From Flavobacterium sp. (GTDB lineage Bacteria; Bacteroidota; Bacteroidia; Flavobacteriales; Flavobacteriaceae), in the NCBI GenBank assembly GCA_016718345.1, contig JADKDN010000003.1, forward strand, positions 186,001 through 250,000: a DNA stretch of 64,000 nucleotides, given 5' to 3'. A model generated the notes under the pieces. That model worked only from the letters and a program-made list of their open reading frames with translations. It searched no databases and was not told the origin of the DNA. How positions within the stretch are numbered: position 1 is the stretch's first letter; each line of letters opens with the position of its first letter. Positions 39,279 through 50,121 of this stretch are shown here, piece after piece. The position numbers and the translations under genes are program-made.

Positions 39279-41368
39279 ATGAACAAGGCTATTTATGTAG
39301 CAACTACTAAAGAAAACAGCGGAAAGTCAATTATTACCTTAGGTTTAATGAGTATGCTTATAGGTAAAACAGCCAAAGTGGGTTATTTTAGACCTATTGT
39401 AGAAGACTTTGAAGAAGGGAAATTTGATAATCATATTGAAACAGTTATCACACATTTAATTTAGACATTCCATTTCACGATGCATTTGCTATAACCAAAA
39501 GTAAGTTAATCAAAAAAAGAATAAGGAAAATTAGGAAGGTCATTGATTTAATTATCGATAAATACAAAAAATTAGAAGAACGATTCGATTTTGTATTAGT
39601 TGAAGGTACTAGTTTTACTGGAGAAGGTACAGCGATAGAATTAGACATCAACGTACTTATAGCTAAAAATCTAGGAATTCCAGCCATTATTGTTGGTTCA
39701 GGAGTAGATAAAACCTTAGAAGAATTAATAGACAGTCTCTACTTAGCCTATGATTCTTTTAAAGTAAAAGAAGTTGAAGTTTTAGCTGTATTTGCCAATA
39801 AAGTGCAACCTGATAATATAGATTTAGTCACAGCTGGACTGAGAAAAAGCTTGCCTAGTAGCGTTTTAATTAACTCAATTCCAATTATATCAAGTTTAAA
39901 TAACCCTACCATTCAAGAGATTGCAAACGAATTGAATGCAAAAGTTTTGTTTGGTTTCGCCTATCTTAACAATCAAACAAGTAATTTTAGTGTTGGCGCC
40001 ATGCAATTGAGTAATTATCTCATCCATCTTAAGGAAGGTTGTTTAGTAATCACTCCAGGCGATAGAGCAGATATTATTTTAGGAGCTTTGCAAGCCAATG
40101 AGTCGGCAAATTATCCTACCGTTTCTGGAATAGTATTGACAGGAAATATTTTGCCTGAACCTAGTATTTTAAAATTAATTGAAGGGCTTTCCACCATCGT
40201 ACCCATAATCTCTGTAGAACATGGAACCTATCAAATAGTGAATAGAATAGGAGATATTAAGGCTAAAATTTATTCTAACAACAAACAAAAGATAGAAACC
40301 TCCATTCACACCTTCGAAAAATATGTCGATTTAGATAATTTGACGGAGAAATTAATCACTTTTGAAGCTGAGGGAATGACTCCAAAAATGTTTCAATATA
40401 ATTTAGTTAAACGAGCCAAAAAGAATCGAAAACATATTGTTTTACCCGAAGGAAATGACGAGCGCATTATCATGGCAGCTTCTCGATTATTAGACATGGA
40501 TGTTGTTGATATTTCTTTGATTGGAAATAAGAAGCAAATTGAGAATAAAGTGTTGGAGTTAGGTTTGGATTTCGATTTTTCAAAAGTAGCCATTATCAAT
40601 CCCTTAACTTCTAAACATTACGAGGATTATGTAAATACCTATTGCGAATTGCGTAAGGCAAAGAATGTAACTCCAGACATGGCAAGAGATTTAATGGAAG
40701 ATGTGTCTTATTTTGGTACGATGATGGTGTATAAAGGACATGCGGACGGAATGGTCTCTGGTGCAGCTCATACTACTCAACATACTATTTTACCAGCATT
40801 GCAGTTCATTAAAACCAAACCGAATTCATCAGTAGTTTCATCAGTATTTTTTATGTGTTTAGAAGATCGCGTTTCTGTTTTTGGAGATTGTGCTATCAAT
40901 CCAAATCCAACTGCCGAACAGCTTGCTGAAATTGCTATTTCATCCGCCGATTCAAGTTTGGCTTTTGGTATAGATCCTAAAGTTGCTATGCTTTCCTATT
41001 CATCAGGTTCATCTGGAAAAGGCGATGAGGTAGACAAGGTAAGAACAGCAACAGAAATCGTAAAAAGCAAACGACCAGACATAAAAATAGAAGGGCCTAT
41101 ACAATATGATGCCGCTGTAGATTTAGAAGTCGGACAAAGTAAAATGCCTAATTCAGAAGTTGCAGGACATGCAAGTGTTTTAATTTTTCCAGATTTAAAT
41201 ACGGGTAATAATACTTACAAAGCTGTTCAAAGAGAAACAGGAGCTCTAGCCATTGGGCCCATGTTACAAGGTTTGAATAAACCTGTAAATGATTTAAGTA
41301 GAGGCTGTACCGTTGACGATATTATTAATACAGTTGTTATAACTGCAATACAAGCACAAGGACTATAA
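39279..41368 (+). CDS. pta: Phosphate acetyltransferase, long form (frameshifted)
   Basis: The N-terminus is the P-loop DethioB-like domain of long Pta proteins (ATTKENSGKSIITLGLMSML). A frame change near 39463 separates VITHL from DIPFHDAFAITKSK. A middle DRTGG domain (GDRADIILGALQANESANYP) and a catalytic C-terminal PTA_PTB domain follow (KHIVLPEGNDERIIMAASRL; SYSSGSSGKGDEVDKVR). Total length is about 697 residues. Converts acetyl-CoA to acetyl phosphate. ackA starts 6 bp later, the usual pta-ackA pair. Confidence 0.93.
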
Positions 41369-41373
41369 CACAT

Positions 41374-42573
41374 ATGAAAATAGTAATTATAAATTCAGGG
41401 AGTTCCTTCCATAAAATACCAATTAATTGAAATGCCCTCTAACACTGTTATTTGCTCAGGCATGATTGATAGAATTGGTTTAGAAACGTCAAATTTGACT
41501 TATAAAACGGATACTATCACAATAGAAGAAGTCTTTCCAATTGCAAATCATAAAATCGGATTAAAAAAAATAGCTGAACTTTTGATGGACGAAAAAGTAG
41601 GAGTTATCCAAAGCACTTCTGAGATTGATGCTGTTGGTCATCGAGTGGTGCATGGAGGCAATACTTTTTCGAAAACTGTTGTTATTGATGCTCAGGTGAA
41701 GCACGAAATTAAACAACTTTTTGATTTAGCGCCTTTACATAATCCTGCCAATTATGAAGGTATTATTGTAGCCGAAGAGATATTTAAACAAGCTAAACAA
41801 GTAGCAGTTTTCGACACAGCTTTTCATCAAACTATTCCAGTGGTGGCTCATAAATATGCGATTCCTAATTCTTTTTTAACCGAACAAAAGATGAGAGTCT
41901 ATGGCTTTCATGGAATCAGTCATAAATATGTTTCAGAGAAGCAATTGCTTATTTGAAATCGAATTCCATCAATTCAGGTTCCAAAATTATTACCATACAT
42001 CTAGGAAATGGTTGCAGTATTTCTGCCATTAAAGACGGGAAAAGTGTAGATCATTCCTTAGGTTTTGCGCCAATGAATGGATTGATTATGGGCACTCGAA
42101 GCGGTGACGTAGATCCGTCAGTAATTTTTCATATGGTTAATGCTTTGGGATATTCATTAGAAGAAGTGAATACCTTATTGCAGAAACAAAGCGGAATGCT
42201 TGGACTAACGGGCTATAGCGATTTGAGGGAAATTGAGGAAAATGCACAAAAAGGTAATGCGGAATGTCAATTGGCATTAGAGATGAAAGCCTATAGAATT
42301 AAAAAATTTATTGGTTCGTATGTTGCCGTTTTGAACGGTTTGGATGCTATTGTTTTTACAGCAGGAATTGGAGAAAACTCCTCTTACATTAGAAAATTAG
42401 TATGTACTGATATGGATTATTTTGGTATTGAATTGGATGCTAATAAAAATGAAATTCGTTCAAAAGAGATACGAGTAATTAATACTTCCAATTCCAAAAC
42501 AAAAGTATTGGTAGTTCCTACTAACGAAGAATTTGAAATTGCCAATCAAGTATATCATTTACTTTTAAATTAA
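41374..42573 (+). CDS. ackA: Acetate kinase (frameshifted)
   Basis: ATG 41374 gives MKIVIINSGSS, the ATP-grasping ASKHA start. A one-base excess near 41400 moves the frame to IKYQLIEMPSNTVICSGMID. A second break near 41945 splits HKYVSEK from YLKSNSINSGSKIITIHLGN. The C-terminal part keeps GLIMGTRSGDVDPSVIFHM and FTAGIGENSSYIRK. The corrected length is about 399 residues, as expected. It makes acetate and ATP from acetyl phosphate and completes the pathway with pta. Confidence 0.94.
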
Positions 42574-42677
42574 AGAGCTGTTTCCATTTAAAGCCATCAA
42601 ATTTTCATAAATTGTCACCAAGTTATTTAGTCGTTAAATAGTATTTAAAGTTTTAAAAATCAGTTAATAATAAAAAA

Positions 42678-43061
42678 ATGAAAAGAGAAAATATTTTAAC
42701 AGGTTCTCCTTGGGAAGACAAAATGGGGTATTGTCGTGCCGTTCGAATTGGAAATATCGTAGAAGTTTCTGGAACTGTTGCCATTGTAGATGGTGAAAAA
42801 GTAAAAGCAGATGATGCACATGCCCAGACGTTAAATATTCTAGAACGAATTGAGAAGGTCTTGGAAGATTTAAATGTAAGTATGAAAGACGTGATTCGCA
42901 CCCGAATTTTCACCACCGATATCACCACCTTTGAAGCGGTTGCAACGGCTCATGCTACTTATTTCAAAGATGTAAAACCTACCACAGGTTTTTATGAAGT
43001 CAGCAAGCTTGTAGCTCCCGAATATCTTGTGGAGATTGAGTTTACCGCTGTTGTTGCTTAA
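42678..43061 (+). CDS. RidA family protein
   Basis: This 127-residue intact protein has the RidA/YjgF fold signature: GSPWEDKMGYCRAVRIGN near the N-terminus, with the active-site Arg in the following VIRTRIFTTDI stretch, and LVAPEYLVEIEFTAVV at the end. RidA proteins remove reactive enamine or imine intermediates, or act on related substrates. No linked metabolic gene tells which. It sits alone between ackA and the glutamine cyclotransferase. Confidence 0.85.
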   Translation: MKRENILTGSPWEDKMGYCRAVRIGNIVEVSGTVAIVDGEKVKADDAHAQTLNILERIEKVLEDLNVSMKDVIRTRIFTTDITTFEAVATAHATYFKDVKPTTGFYEVSKLVAPEYLVEIEFTAVVA

Positions 43062-43080
43062 TGAAGAAAGGTTAATCCAT

Positions 43081-43111
43081 AAAAAAGCTCTTGAATTTCA
43101 AGAGCTTTTTT
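43081..43111. terminator. Bidirectional terminator between ridA and the cyclotransferase gene
   Basis: AAAAGCTCTTGAA pairs with TTCAAGAGCTTTT, flanked by an A-run on the left and a T-run on the right. It can end both the plus-strand ridA transcript and the convergent minus-strand one. Confidence 0.85.
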
Positions 43112-43131
43112 ATGGTTATAAGAGGTAAGAA

Positions 43132-44181
43132 TTATTCAGTAACCTTAATTTCAAACATTTTACTCCAGTATTTACCCGTAACAAAAATTGTTTTTGTTTT
43201 TGGATTATAAGCAATTCCATTCAATACTTCTGCTTCACTGTTTTTTACTTGGTTTCTTAAATCAGATAAATTTAGAATGGCTTCAACAGCTCCATTGTCT
43301 GGATTAACAACAGCTATGGCATCTTTTTGCCAAATGTTACAGTAAATTTTACCATTAATCCATTCCAATTCATTTACACTTTTAATTTTGCTAGTATTGG
43401 TATACACATTCATATAGTCAATCATTTTCAAGGTTTTTGGATCCATTTTCCAGATTTTTTCTGTTCCATCAGATTGATATAAAAATGTACCATCATTAGT
43501 CAATCCCCAACCTTCAACTTGTTTGTCAAAAGTGAATGTTTTCTCAACTTTCCATGTGTCGGCATTATAGACAAAACCAGTCAATTCTTTATAGGTAAGT
43601 TGAATAATTTGGTTATTTAGAATAGTGATTCCCTCTCCAAAATAGTTCCCTTCTAGGTCAACACTTTTATAGATGGCTCCAGTTTTATAGTTCGTTTTCA
43701 ATAATTTTGATTTATTGTATTGCCCAATACTTTCAAATAAAGTATCTCTGTAAAATTCTAACCCTTCTGTAAAAGATAATGTGTCATGAGGAAATACATT
43801 TACGATTTTGTATGACAATAATTTAGGTTCTATACTTGAGACTAATTCTATTCTCGCGGTCGTTTCAACATTTTCACCTTCAAAATAGACTAAAGCTTTC
43901 AGATTTTGATAGCCTAATTTTCTGTCTTTCAAATCAAAAGATACTTTTTCCAATCCTTTTTTAGTGGCAACTTTTACATCGTTTACATAGTAAATAATGC
44001 TGTCTACTTCTTTTTTTTCATTATTGACAATTTCTAATGAAATACTTTCATTGGGTTGATATTGCTCTTTAAAAGAAGAAGTATTGAAAGAAAAATAGGA
44101 TAGCTTGTCTTTTTGAGATGTTCCACAAGAGGCTATTACAATTCCTAATAAAATGATTGATAGAAGGTTATGTTTTTTCAT
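43132..44181 (-). CDS. Glutaminyl-peptide cyclotransferase-like lipoprotein
   Basis: The 349-residue protein starts with a lipobox (LLGIVIASCG). After an Ig-like segment of about 80 residues it has the beta-propeller glutamine cyclotransferase domain: FPHDTLSFTEGLEFYRDTL, SIGQYNKSKLLKTNY, GWGLTNDGTFLYQSDGTEK and EWINGKIYCNIWQKDAIAVV. Such enzymes cyclise N-terminal Gln to pyroglutamate. The lipoprotein signal suggests an outer or inner membrane anchor facing the periplasm. Intact frame. It is divergent from the SRP RNA gene. Confidence 0.85.
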   Translation of the reverse strand: MKKHNLLSIILLGIVIASCGTSQKDKLSYFSFNTSSFKEQYQPNESISLEIVNNEKKEVDSIIYYVNDVKVATKKGLEKVSFDLKDRKLGYQNLKALVYFEGENVETTARIELVSSIEPKLLSYKIVNVFPHDTLSFTEGLEFYRDTLFESIGQYNKSKLLKTNYKTGAIYKSVDLEGNYFGEGITILNNQIIQLTYKELTGFVYNADTWKVEKTFTFDKQVEGWGLTNDGTFLYQSDGTEKIWKMDPKTLKMIDYMNVYTNTSKIKSVNELEWINGKIYCNIWQKDAIAVVNPDNGAVEAILNLSDLRNQVKNSEAEVLNGIAYNPKTKTIFVTGKYWSKMFEIKVTE

Positions 44182-44235
44182 TAGAATAAATTTGAAGACG
44201 CAATATACAATAGTAATTTATAAGTTTAATTCCAT

Positions 44236-44265
44236 TTGCAAAAATACAAAAAGATTGTATATTTG
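44236..44265 (+). promoter_or_regulatory. Promoter of the SRP RNA gene
   Basis: TTG at 44236-44238 and TATATTTG at 44258-44265 are separated by 19 bp, an exact Bacteroidota consensus. The -7 box ends 4 bp before the predicted RNA 5' end, so the start site and the RNA agree. Confidence 0.85.
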
Positions 44266-44269
44266 CGCC

Positions 44270-44362
44270 GGCAAGTCCTACACGACCAGCTCCTGCAAAA
44301 TCCTCCAGGATGGGAACATAGCAAAGGTATGTGGTTGAGCGGTGCGATGTAGGTCGCTTGCC
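44270..44362 (+). ncRNA. ffs: Signal recognition particle RNA (small bacterial type)
   Basis: The 93-nt segment has complementary ends (GGCAAGTCCTAC pairs with the GTAGGTCGCTTGCC side) and the conserved apical part: CCAGGATGGGAACATAGCAA followed by AGGTATGTGG. These match the SRP domain IV, where a GGAA-type loop and the AGCA internal loop bind Ffh. It is followed by TTTTT, a natural terminator. It is a single-copy essential RNA that targets nascent membrane proteins with Ffh and FtsY. Confidence 0.92.
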
Positions 44363-44458
44363 TTTTTGAATCTTCCTTTAAGGAAGATTTTTTTGACCTT
44401 AGATGAAATTTTTGAATTAAGGTTTAAATAACTACTTTTATAAACTCATATAACGTTA

Positions 44459-45261
44459 ATGAATAAAGTTGTTTTAATTACAGGAGGTTCATCGGGAATA
44501 GGAAAATCTATTGGTGAATTTTTGCATCAGAAGGGATTTATTGTTTATGGTACCAGTAGAAATCCAGAAAAAATCATCAATTCCATTTTTCCACTGTTGA
44601 CACTCGATGTTCGAAACAATGAAAGTATTCAATTTGCCATTGCCAAAGTAATCGCGACATCAGGCAGATTGGATATTTTGATCAATAATGCAGGAGTTGG
44701 AATTACGTGGCTTTAGAAGAGATACCAACTCAAGAAATTAAAAATAATTTTGAGACTAATTTCTTTGGACCTATAGAAGTGATGAAGTCAGTCTTACCTC
44801 AAATGCGGGCTCAAAAATCGGGATTAATTATCAACATTACCTCGATAGCGGGTTACATGGGATTGCCTTATAGAAGTGTATATTCAGCTTCAAAAGGGGC
44901 ATTAGAATTAATCACCGAAGCCCTACGAATGGAAGTTAAATCCTTTGGTATTCAAATTACAAATGTAGCGCCTGGCGATTTTGCTACTAATATTGCCGCT
45001 GGGCGATTTCATGCTCCATTACTAAAAGGTTCTGCCTATGAAGTTCCTTACGGAAACACATTAAAAATGATGAACGAACATGTTGATAGTGGCAGTAATC
45101 CCAATGAAATGGCTGAGGCTATATATGCTATTATTCAAAATCCAAATCCGAAGATTCATTATAAAGTGGGGGCTTTTTTACAGAAATTTTCGATTGTCTT
45201 AAAAAGAATATTGCCTGATAAAGTCTATGAAAAAATGCTAATGAATCATTATAAGTTGTAA
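44459..45261 (+). CDS. Short-chain dehydrogenase/reductase (frameshifted)
   Basis: The protein has the SDR nucleotide motif ITGGSSGIGKSIGEFLHQKG, the NNAG motif, the catalytic Ser in INITSIAGYMGLPY, and YSASKGALE with the Tyr-Lys pair. A one-base excess or loss near 44707 splits GVGIT from GALEEIPTQEIK. The corrected length is about 267 residues. Substrate cannot be told from the sequence. It starts about 97 bp after the SRP RNA, with no obvious terminator other than the T-run. Confidence 0.85.
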
Positions 45262-45287
45262 TTTCGCTGTTTAATTTTAAATACGAT

Positions 45288-45983
45288 ATGAGGTTATTTT
45301 TAATTTGTTTGTTACTATCTTTAAATTGTCTAGTTTTTTCCCAAGAAAATAGTAAAACAATTACAGCTAAAAATTCAAAATTTAATATATCGTTTGCTGT
45401 TGGTCCAAGTTTTCGTTTAGGCAAAATACCCAATGATTATTCACCTGATTTAAAAAATATTTACAAGCTTTAAAATCTGGTATTTCTTATGATTTAAATC
45501 TCGTATATATGATTAATATAAAATCAGGAATTGGATTAAAATTAAATATGTATCAATCAAAGGAAGTTTAGAGAAGTAGTAGATGTTATAGCTCCAAATG
45601 GAGAAGAGGGTACTACTCGAGTTTCAGATAATATTAAAATCTATTTTATAGGACCGTCCTATACTATTTCTAGTGGTAAGTATAAAAATTTTTTTAGTTC
45701 GAATCTTGCGATTGGCTATGTTGGATACTTAAATGATGCGGATATTTTAGGTTCGTACAAAATCAAAGGTTCGTCAATTGGTTTTATAACCGATATTGTT
45801 TATCTATTTGGTTTAAATGACAATTTCCAAATTGGCCCAAAAGTTTCCTTGGTTCAGGGAAATATTTTTAAGTTTAATATAACTGGTCCTGATGGTTTTC
45901 ATGAAACAATAAAACTGGATAAAGATAAAATCGAAAGTTTAATACGAATAGATTTATTGGTAGAAGTAAGATATAAATTTTAA
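45288..45983 (+). CDS. Outer-membrane beta-barrel-like protein (two or more frameshifts)
   Basis: A signal peptide (MRLFLICLLLSLNCLVFSQ) starts this protein. The frame ends after NIYKL, resumes as SGISYDLNLVYMINIKSGIG, breaks again near 45568, and continues as IKIYFIGPSYTISSGKYKNF to the stop at 45983 (VEVRYKF). The alternating hydrophobic pattern and terminal aromatic fit a small porin-like barrel of about 230 residues. It lies 26 bp after the SDR gene. The short breaks make this gene easy to miss. No specific function is evident. Confidence 0.6.
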
Positions 45984-46008
45984 TAAATTAAATATATAAA
46001 TCAAGAAT

Positions 46009-46666
46009 ATGAAATTTTTTATAGACACAGCTAATTTAGCTCAGATTAAAGAAGCACAAGCTTTAGGCGTTTTAGACGGAGTTACTACAAACCCAAGTTT
46101 GATGGCAAAAGAAGGAATTACCGGAAAAAACAATATTTTGAAGCATTATGTTGACATTTGTAACATTGTTGATGGAGATGTAAGTGCCAGAAGTAAATGC
46201 TTTGGATTTGGAAGGAATGATTAAAGAAGGAGAGGAATTAGCTGATTTACACGAACAAATTGTAGTGAAATTGCCAATGACCAAGGAAGGGGTTATGGCA
46301 GCAAAATATTTTTCAGACAAAGGAATCAAAACTAATGTAACCTTAGTATTTTCTGTTGGACAAGCGATATTGGCAGCCAAAGCAGGGGCAACTTATGTTT
46401 CTCCATTCATAGGTCGTTTAGATGACGTTTCAACTGATGGTTTGGCTCTTATTGAAGAAATCAGACAAATCTATGACAACTATGGTTATGAAACTCAAAT
46501 TCTTGCTGCTTCTGTTCGTCATACCATGCATATTGTAAATTGTGCCAAAATTGGTGCCGATGTCATGACAGGACCACTGTCTGCTATTCACGGATTGCTA
46601 AAACACCCTCTAACTGATATTGGATTAGCACAATTTGTAGCTGATTTTGAGAAAGGAAATAAATAG
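46009..46666 (+). CDS. Small transaldolase / fructose-6-phosphate aldolase (frameshifted)
   Basis: This TIM-barrel protein of about 218 residues has MKFFIDTANLAQIKEAQALG, the Lys Schiff-base region (NVTLVFSVGQAILAAKAGAT), and YVSPFIGRLDDVSTDGLALI. The break near 46195 (GDVSAR to EVNALDLEGMIKEG) is an extra base. Length and motifs match the TalC/Fsa-like small transaldolases widespread in Bacteroidota, which exchange dihydroxyacetone units. I cannot separate transaldolase from aldolase. Intact otherwise. Confidence 0.88.
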
Positions 46667-46700
46667 TAGCATTCACGGAATAATGTGAATAAAAGCATTT

Positions 46701-46736
46701 AAAAAAAGCGATTTTTAGATGGAAATCGCTTTTTTA
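46701..46736. terminator. Terminator between the transaldolase and the TlpA-like lipoprotein
   Basis: AAAAGCGATTT pairs with AAATCGCTTTT across an 8-nt loop, with A- and T-rich flanks. It can serve both the plus-strand and the minus-strand gene. Confidence 0.85.
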
Positions 46737-46754
46737 TGTTTGAGTATTTTATAG

Positions 46755-48157
46755 TTATAGGTTTTTTTCAAAATCTACATTAAATATGTTGGTAAAAGCC
46801 GTTTTAATTTTACCATCGCTATTGAGAATAATGGCTCTGTGTACTTTCATAATAGCCCATTTTGATTTTATATCTTCAAAATCATTACTTCTTAATTCGA
46901 TGATACCATCAAACTTATATTTAGATAAAGCTATATTCCAATCGTCTTGATTTTTGTCTAAATTAATTCCAACAAATTGATATTCAGGGTATTTTGATTT
47001 TAGATAGGCGATTTTTTTGTGAGCTGCAATTAGATGTGAAACTAGATTTTTAGTCCAAAAGAATATAACAGTTTTTTTCTTCGCTAAACATGTAGATGAA
47101 ATTAAATTTTTGTCTTTATCCATAAAAGTAATTTCTGGTAATTCATTGCCAATCTTTAGTAATTGAATAGCATTTCCAATTTTTAGTATTTCATTTTTCT
47201 TGCTTTTATCGGTAGAAAATTTATGATAGATATCAAGAAATTTTTGATTGTTAATCATGTTTTGATCTTCGAGCAAATAGGTGAAAGCGATGTTATTAAG
47301 AATGGTATTTTTAACCATTTCGTTCTTTATCAAGGTGTCCGCAATATTAAGCTTGTTGATGTTTGTTTTAAAGCTAAGTCAATATCCGAAAAATGATTGT
47401 GATAATTGATAGACCCTGTATTGTTTAACATATTTGACAGGTACATCACATAGGGTGAAAAATTAGCCAAGTCAGAACTGTTAAAATCAATATTTTTTCT
47501 GAAATCATAATAATTGTTTGGTAAATTATCTAAAATATCAACTCCTGTTCGAGCCTTGTGAATTACAGGATACAATTCTTTTTTGGAGTAATAGTGAAAA
47601 TCTAGAGCACTTTTAGCATACATATCAAATTCATCGCTCCATTTTAATTCTTCTTTTTTAGTAGTGTAGAATTTCTTTGCCAATTTATAAGTAGAATCAA
47701 TATTTTTATTGAATTTGGGAATATCATAATCAAACACTTCAAATAAATTGCTTTTATCATGTTCGTTTTTAAGGTACAATTCCATTAAGAAATTATTTTT
47801 TTCATCGCCTCTACCACAAAAAACAATGGATTCATCAAAATCTTTAGAATTAATATGTACCATGATGCTATCATTTTTATCGAAGTACACATATTGATAT
47901 TCGGGCTCGTTCTTAAAGGTGTATAAACCTGGAGATAAGGAGTCAAACTTTACAAAAAACCGATTGTTTTCGTCAATCTCAATAGTATCAATAACATCTG
48001 AATTTTTACAAAACAATACATATGGACTGGTGGGATTAGTTACTTCTCCACCAAAATAAGCAGTATAATCATCGCTTTTAAATTCATTTTTACATGAACT
48101 TAAAAGAAAGGCAAGAATGATAGCAATTATCGCGGAAAGTTGCTTAATAATCAACAT
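46755..48157 (-). CDS. TlpA-like lipoprotein lacking the CXXC motif (frameshifted)
   Basis: From ATG 48157 the lipobox LAFLLSSCKN starts a protein of about 466 residues. A break near 47345-47375 separates DIDLALK from TNINKLNIADTLIKN, so the two frames are one gene. The N-terminal part (DUF4369-like) is all beta and Lys/Asp-rich. The C-terminal part is thioredoxin-like (IGNELPEITFMDKDKNLISS; VIFFWTKNLVSHLIAAHKKI), but the usual WCxxC is replaced by FWTKNL. It therefore cannot do thiol exchange by the normal mechanism. It may bind a partner or be a redox-inactive relative. Confidence 0.7.
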
Positions 48158-48258
48158 GTTTAAAATTACTATAGTCTACAAAAATATTTAGTTCAAATCA
48201 AAATTTCTGTTAATGCATAGTTAAATAAACCACATTGTGAAATCAAGTGCTACTTCGC

Positions 48259-48287
48259 TTGTAACTGCAGTATTTTTTCTACTTTTG
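48259..48287 (+). promoter_or_regulatory. Putative promoter of the ABC-F gene
   Basis: TTG at 48259-48261 and TACTTTTG at 48280-48287 are 18 bp apart, with the -7 box 27 bp upstream of the ATG. Confidence 0.5.
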
Positions 48288-48313
48288 CAAAAAAAAATAA
48301 AAATCAGAATTTC

Positions 48314-49927
48314 ATGTTAACAGTTAATAATTTATCAGTTCAGTTTGGCAAAAGAGTTTTATTTGACGAGGTAAATACAACCTTTACCCACGGAAATATA
48401 TATGGAGTGATTGGAGCTAATGGAGCTGGGAAATCAACTTTTCTTAAAATAATATCGGGAGATATAGATCCAACCTCTGGAAACATTCACTTGGAACCAG
48501 GAAAACGAATGTCGGTTTTAAACCAAAATCACAACATGTTCGATGAACATACTGTTCTAGAAACGGTTATGATGGGGAATAAGATTTTGTTTGCTGTGAA
48601 AAAAGAAATGGACGAACTCTATTTGGATTATAATGATGAAAATGCCGATAGAATAGGGGAGTTACAAGTTCAGTTTGAAGAAATGAACGGTTGGAATGCT
48701 GATTCTGATGCTGCAGCTTTGTTATCAAATTTGGGAATATCAGAGGATAATCATTACACCTTGATGGCCGATTTAGATAGTAAACTCAAAGTTAGAGTTC
48801 TCTTAGCACAAGCTCTTTTTGGCAATCCAGATGTGTTAATCATGGACGAACCTACCAATGATTTGGACTTTGAAACTATAGCATGGTTAGAAAATTTCTT
48901 AGCAAATTATGACAATACTGTAATTGTAGTGTCACACGACCGTCACTTTTTAGATGCTGTTTGTACGCATATTTCAGATATAGATTTTGGAAAAATAAAC
49001 CATTATTCGGGTAATTATACATTTTGGTATGAGTCGAGTCAATTAGCAGCTAAGCAAAGAGCACAACAGAATAAAAAAGCCGAGGAAAAGAAACAAGAAT
49101 TAGAAGAATTTATTCGTCGTTTTAGTGCCAATGTTGCAAAATCGAAACAAGCAACTTCTCGAAAAAAGATGATTAGCAAATTGAACATTGCAGAGATTAA
49201 ACCTTCAAGCCGTCGTTATCCTGCCATCATTTTTGACCAAGAACGTGAAGCTGGAGACCAAATTTTGAATGTTGAAAACTTAAGTGCTTCCATTGACGGA
49301 GAAACATTGTTTACTAATGTAGATTTGAATATGGCCAAAGGCGATAAAATAGTTTTATTTTCAAGAGATTCTCGAGCTACCACAGCTTTTTACGAAATAT
49401 TAAATGGGAATAAAAACCAGATTCAGGAGCTTATGATTGGGGAATTACTACAAATCAAGCCTATTTGCCTGTAGATAACCATTCTTTTTGAAAATGATTA
49501 TTCATTAGTGGATTGGTTGCGTCAATGGGCAAAAACGGAAGAAGAGCGTGAAGAGGTTAATATTCGAGGATTTTTAGGAAAGATGATTTTTTCTGGAGAA
49601 GAAGCTTTGAAAACCTGCCGAGTTTTATCTGGGGGAGAAAAAGTGCGTTGTATGTTATCTCGTATGATGATGGAACGCGCAAATGTCTTAATGCTAGATG
49701 AACCTACTAATCATTTGGATTTGGAATCGATTACCGCATTCAATAATTCGTTGAAGAATTTCAAAGGATCAGGTATCTTTACGACCCATGATCATGAGTT
49801 TGCTCAAACTGTGGGAAATAGAGTTGTTGAATTAACTCCAAAAGGTGTAATTGACAGGTACATGACTTTTGATGACTATTTAGATGATGAAAAAGTTCAA
49901 GAACTAAGAACTAAAATGTATTCTTAA
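48314..49927 (+). CDS. ABC-F family ATPase (frameshifted)
   Basis: Two ABC domains are fused, with no membrane part. The first has GANGAGKSTFLKIISGDIDP and LIMDEPTNDLDFETIAWLEN. The second has LSGGEKVRCMLSRMMMERAN and LMLDEPTNHLDLESITAFNN. Between them is the KQRAQQNKKAEEKKQELEEF linker typical of ABC-F. A break lies near 49425-49505, so the Walker A of the second domain and part of the linker are in shifted frames (corrected: YDWGITTNQAYLPVDN). Total about 538 residues. ABC-F proteins work on the ribosome. The YbiT/EttA-like form fits best. Substrate or antibiotic link is not evident. Confidence 0.85.
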
Positions 49928-49954
49928 ATTTTTGCCCAATATTTTTTATAGCTT

Positions 49955-49990
49955 CAAATTTTTCAGGATGTTATTATTCTGAAAAATTTG
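49955..49990 (+). terminator. 12-bp perfect hairpin after the ABC-F gene
   Basis: CAAATTTTTCAG and CTGAAAAATTTG form a perfect 12-bp inverted repeat with a 12-nt loop, 28 bp after the stop codon. There is no strong T-run, so it may stabilise the mRNA end or serve as a weak terminator. Confidence 0.5.
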
Positions 49991-50121
49991 ATAGTGGTGA
50001 ATTTATATAGAGCGGTATTCTTTTACAGAAGCTTTTTATTTATTAGATGTAAAACAATTAAAAAAAATATACTTCAAACAGCATATTTTTTGTACTTTTA
50101 CAACCCAAACACTACTCCGCT

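Noticed and set aside
47330..48157. Two separate genes for the TlpA-like protein
   Set aside because: Protein sequence runs on across a one-base shift; the fragments are parts of one lipoprotein.
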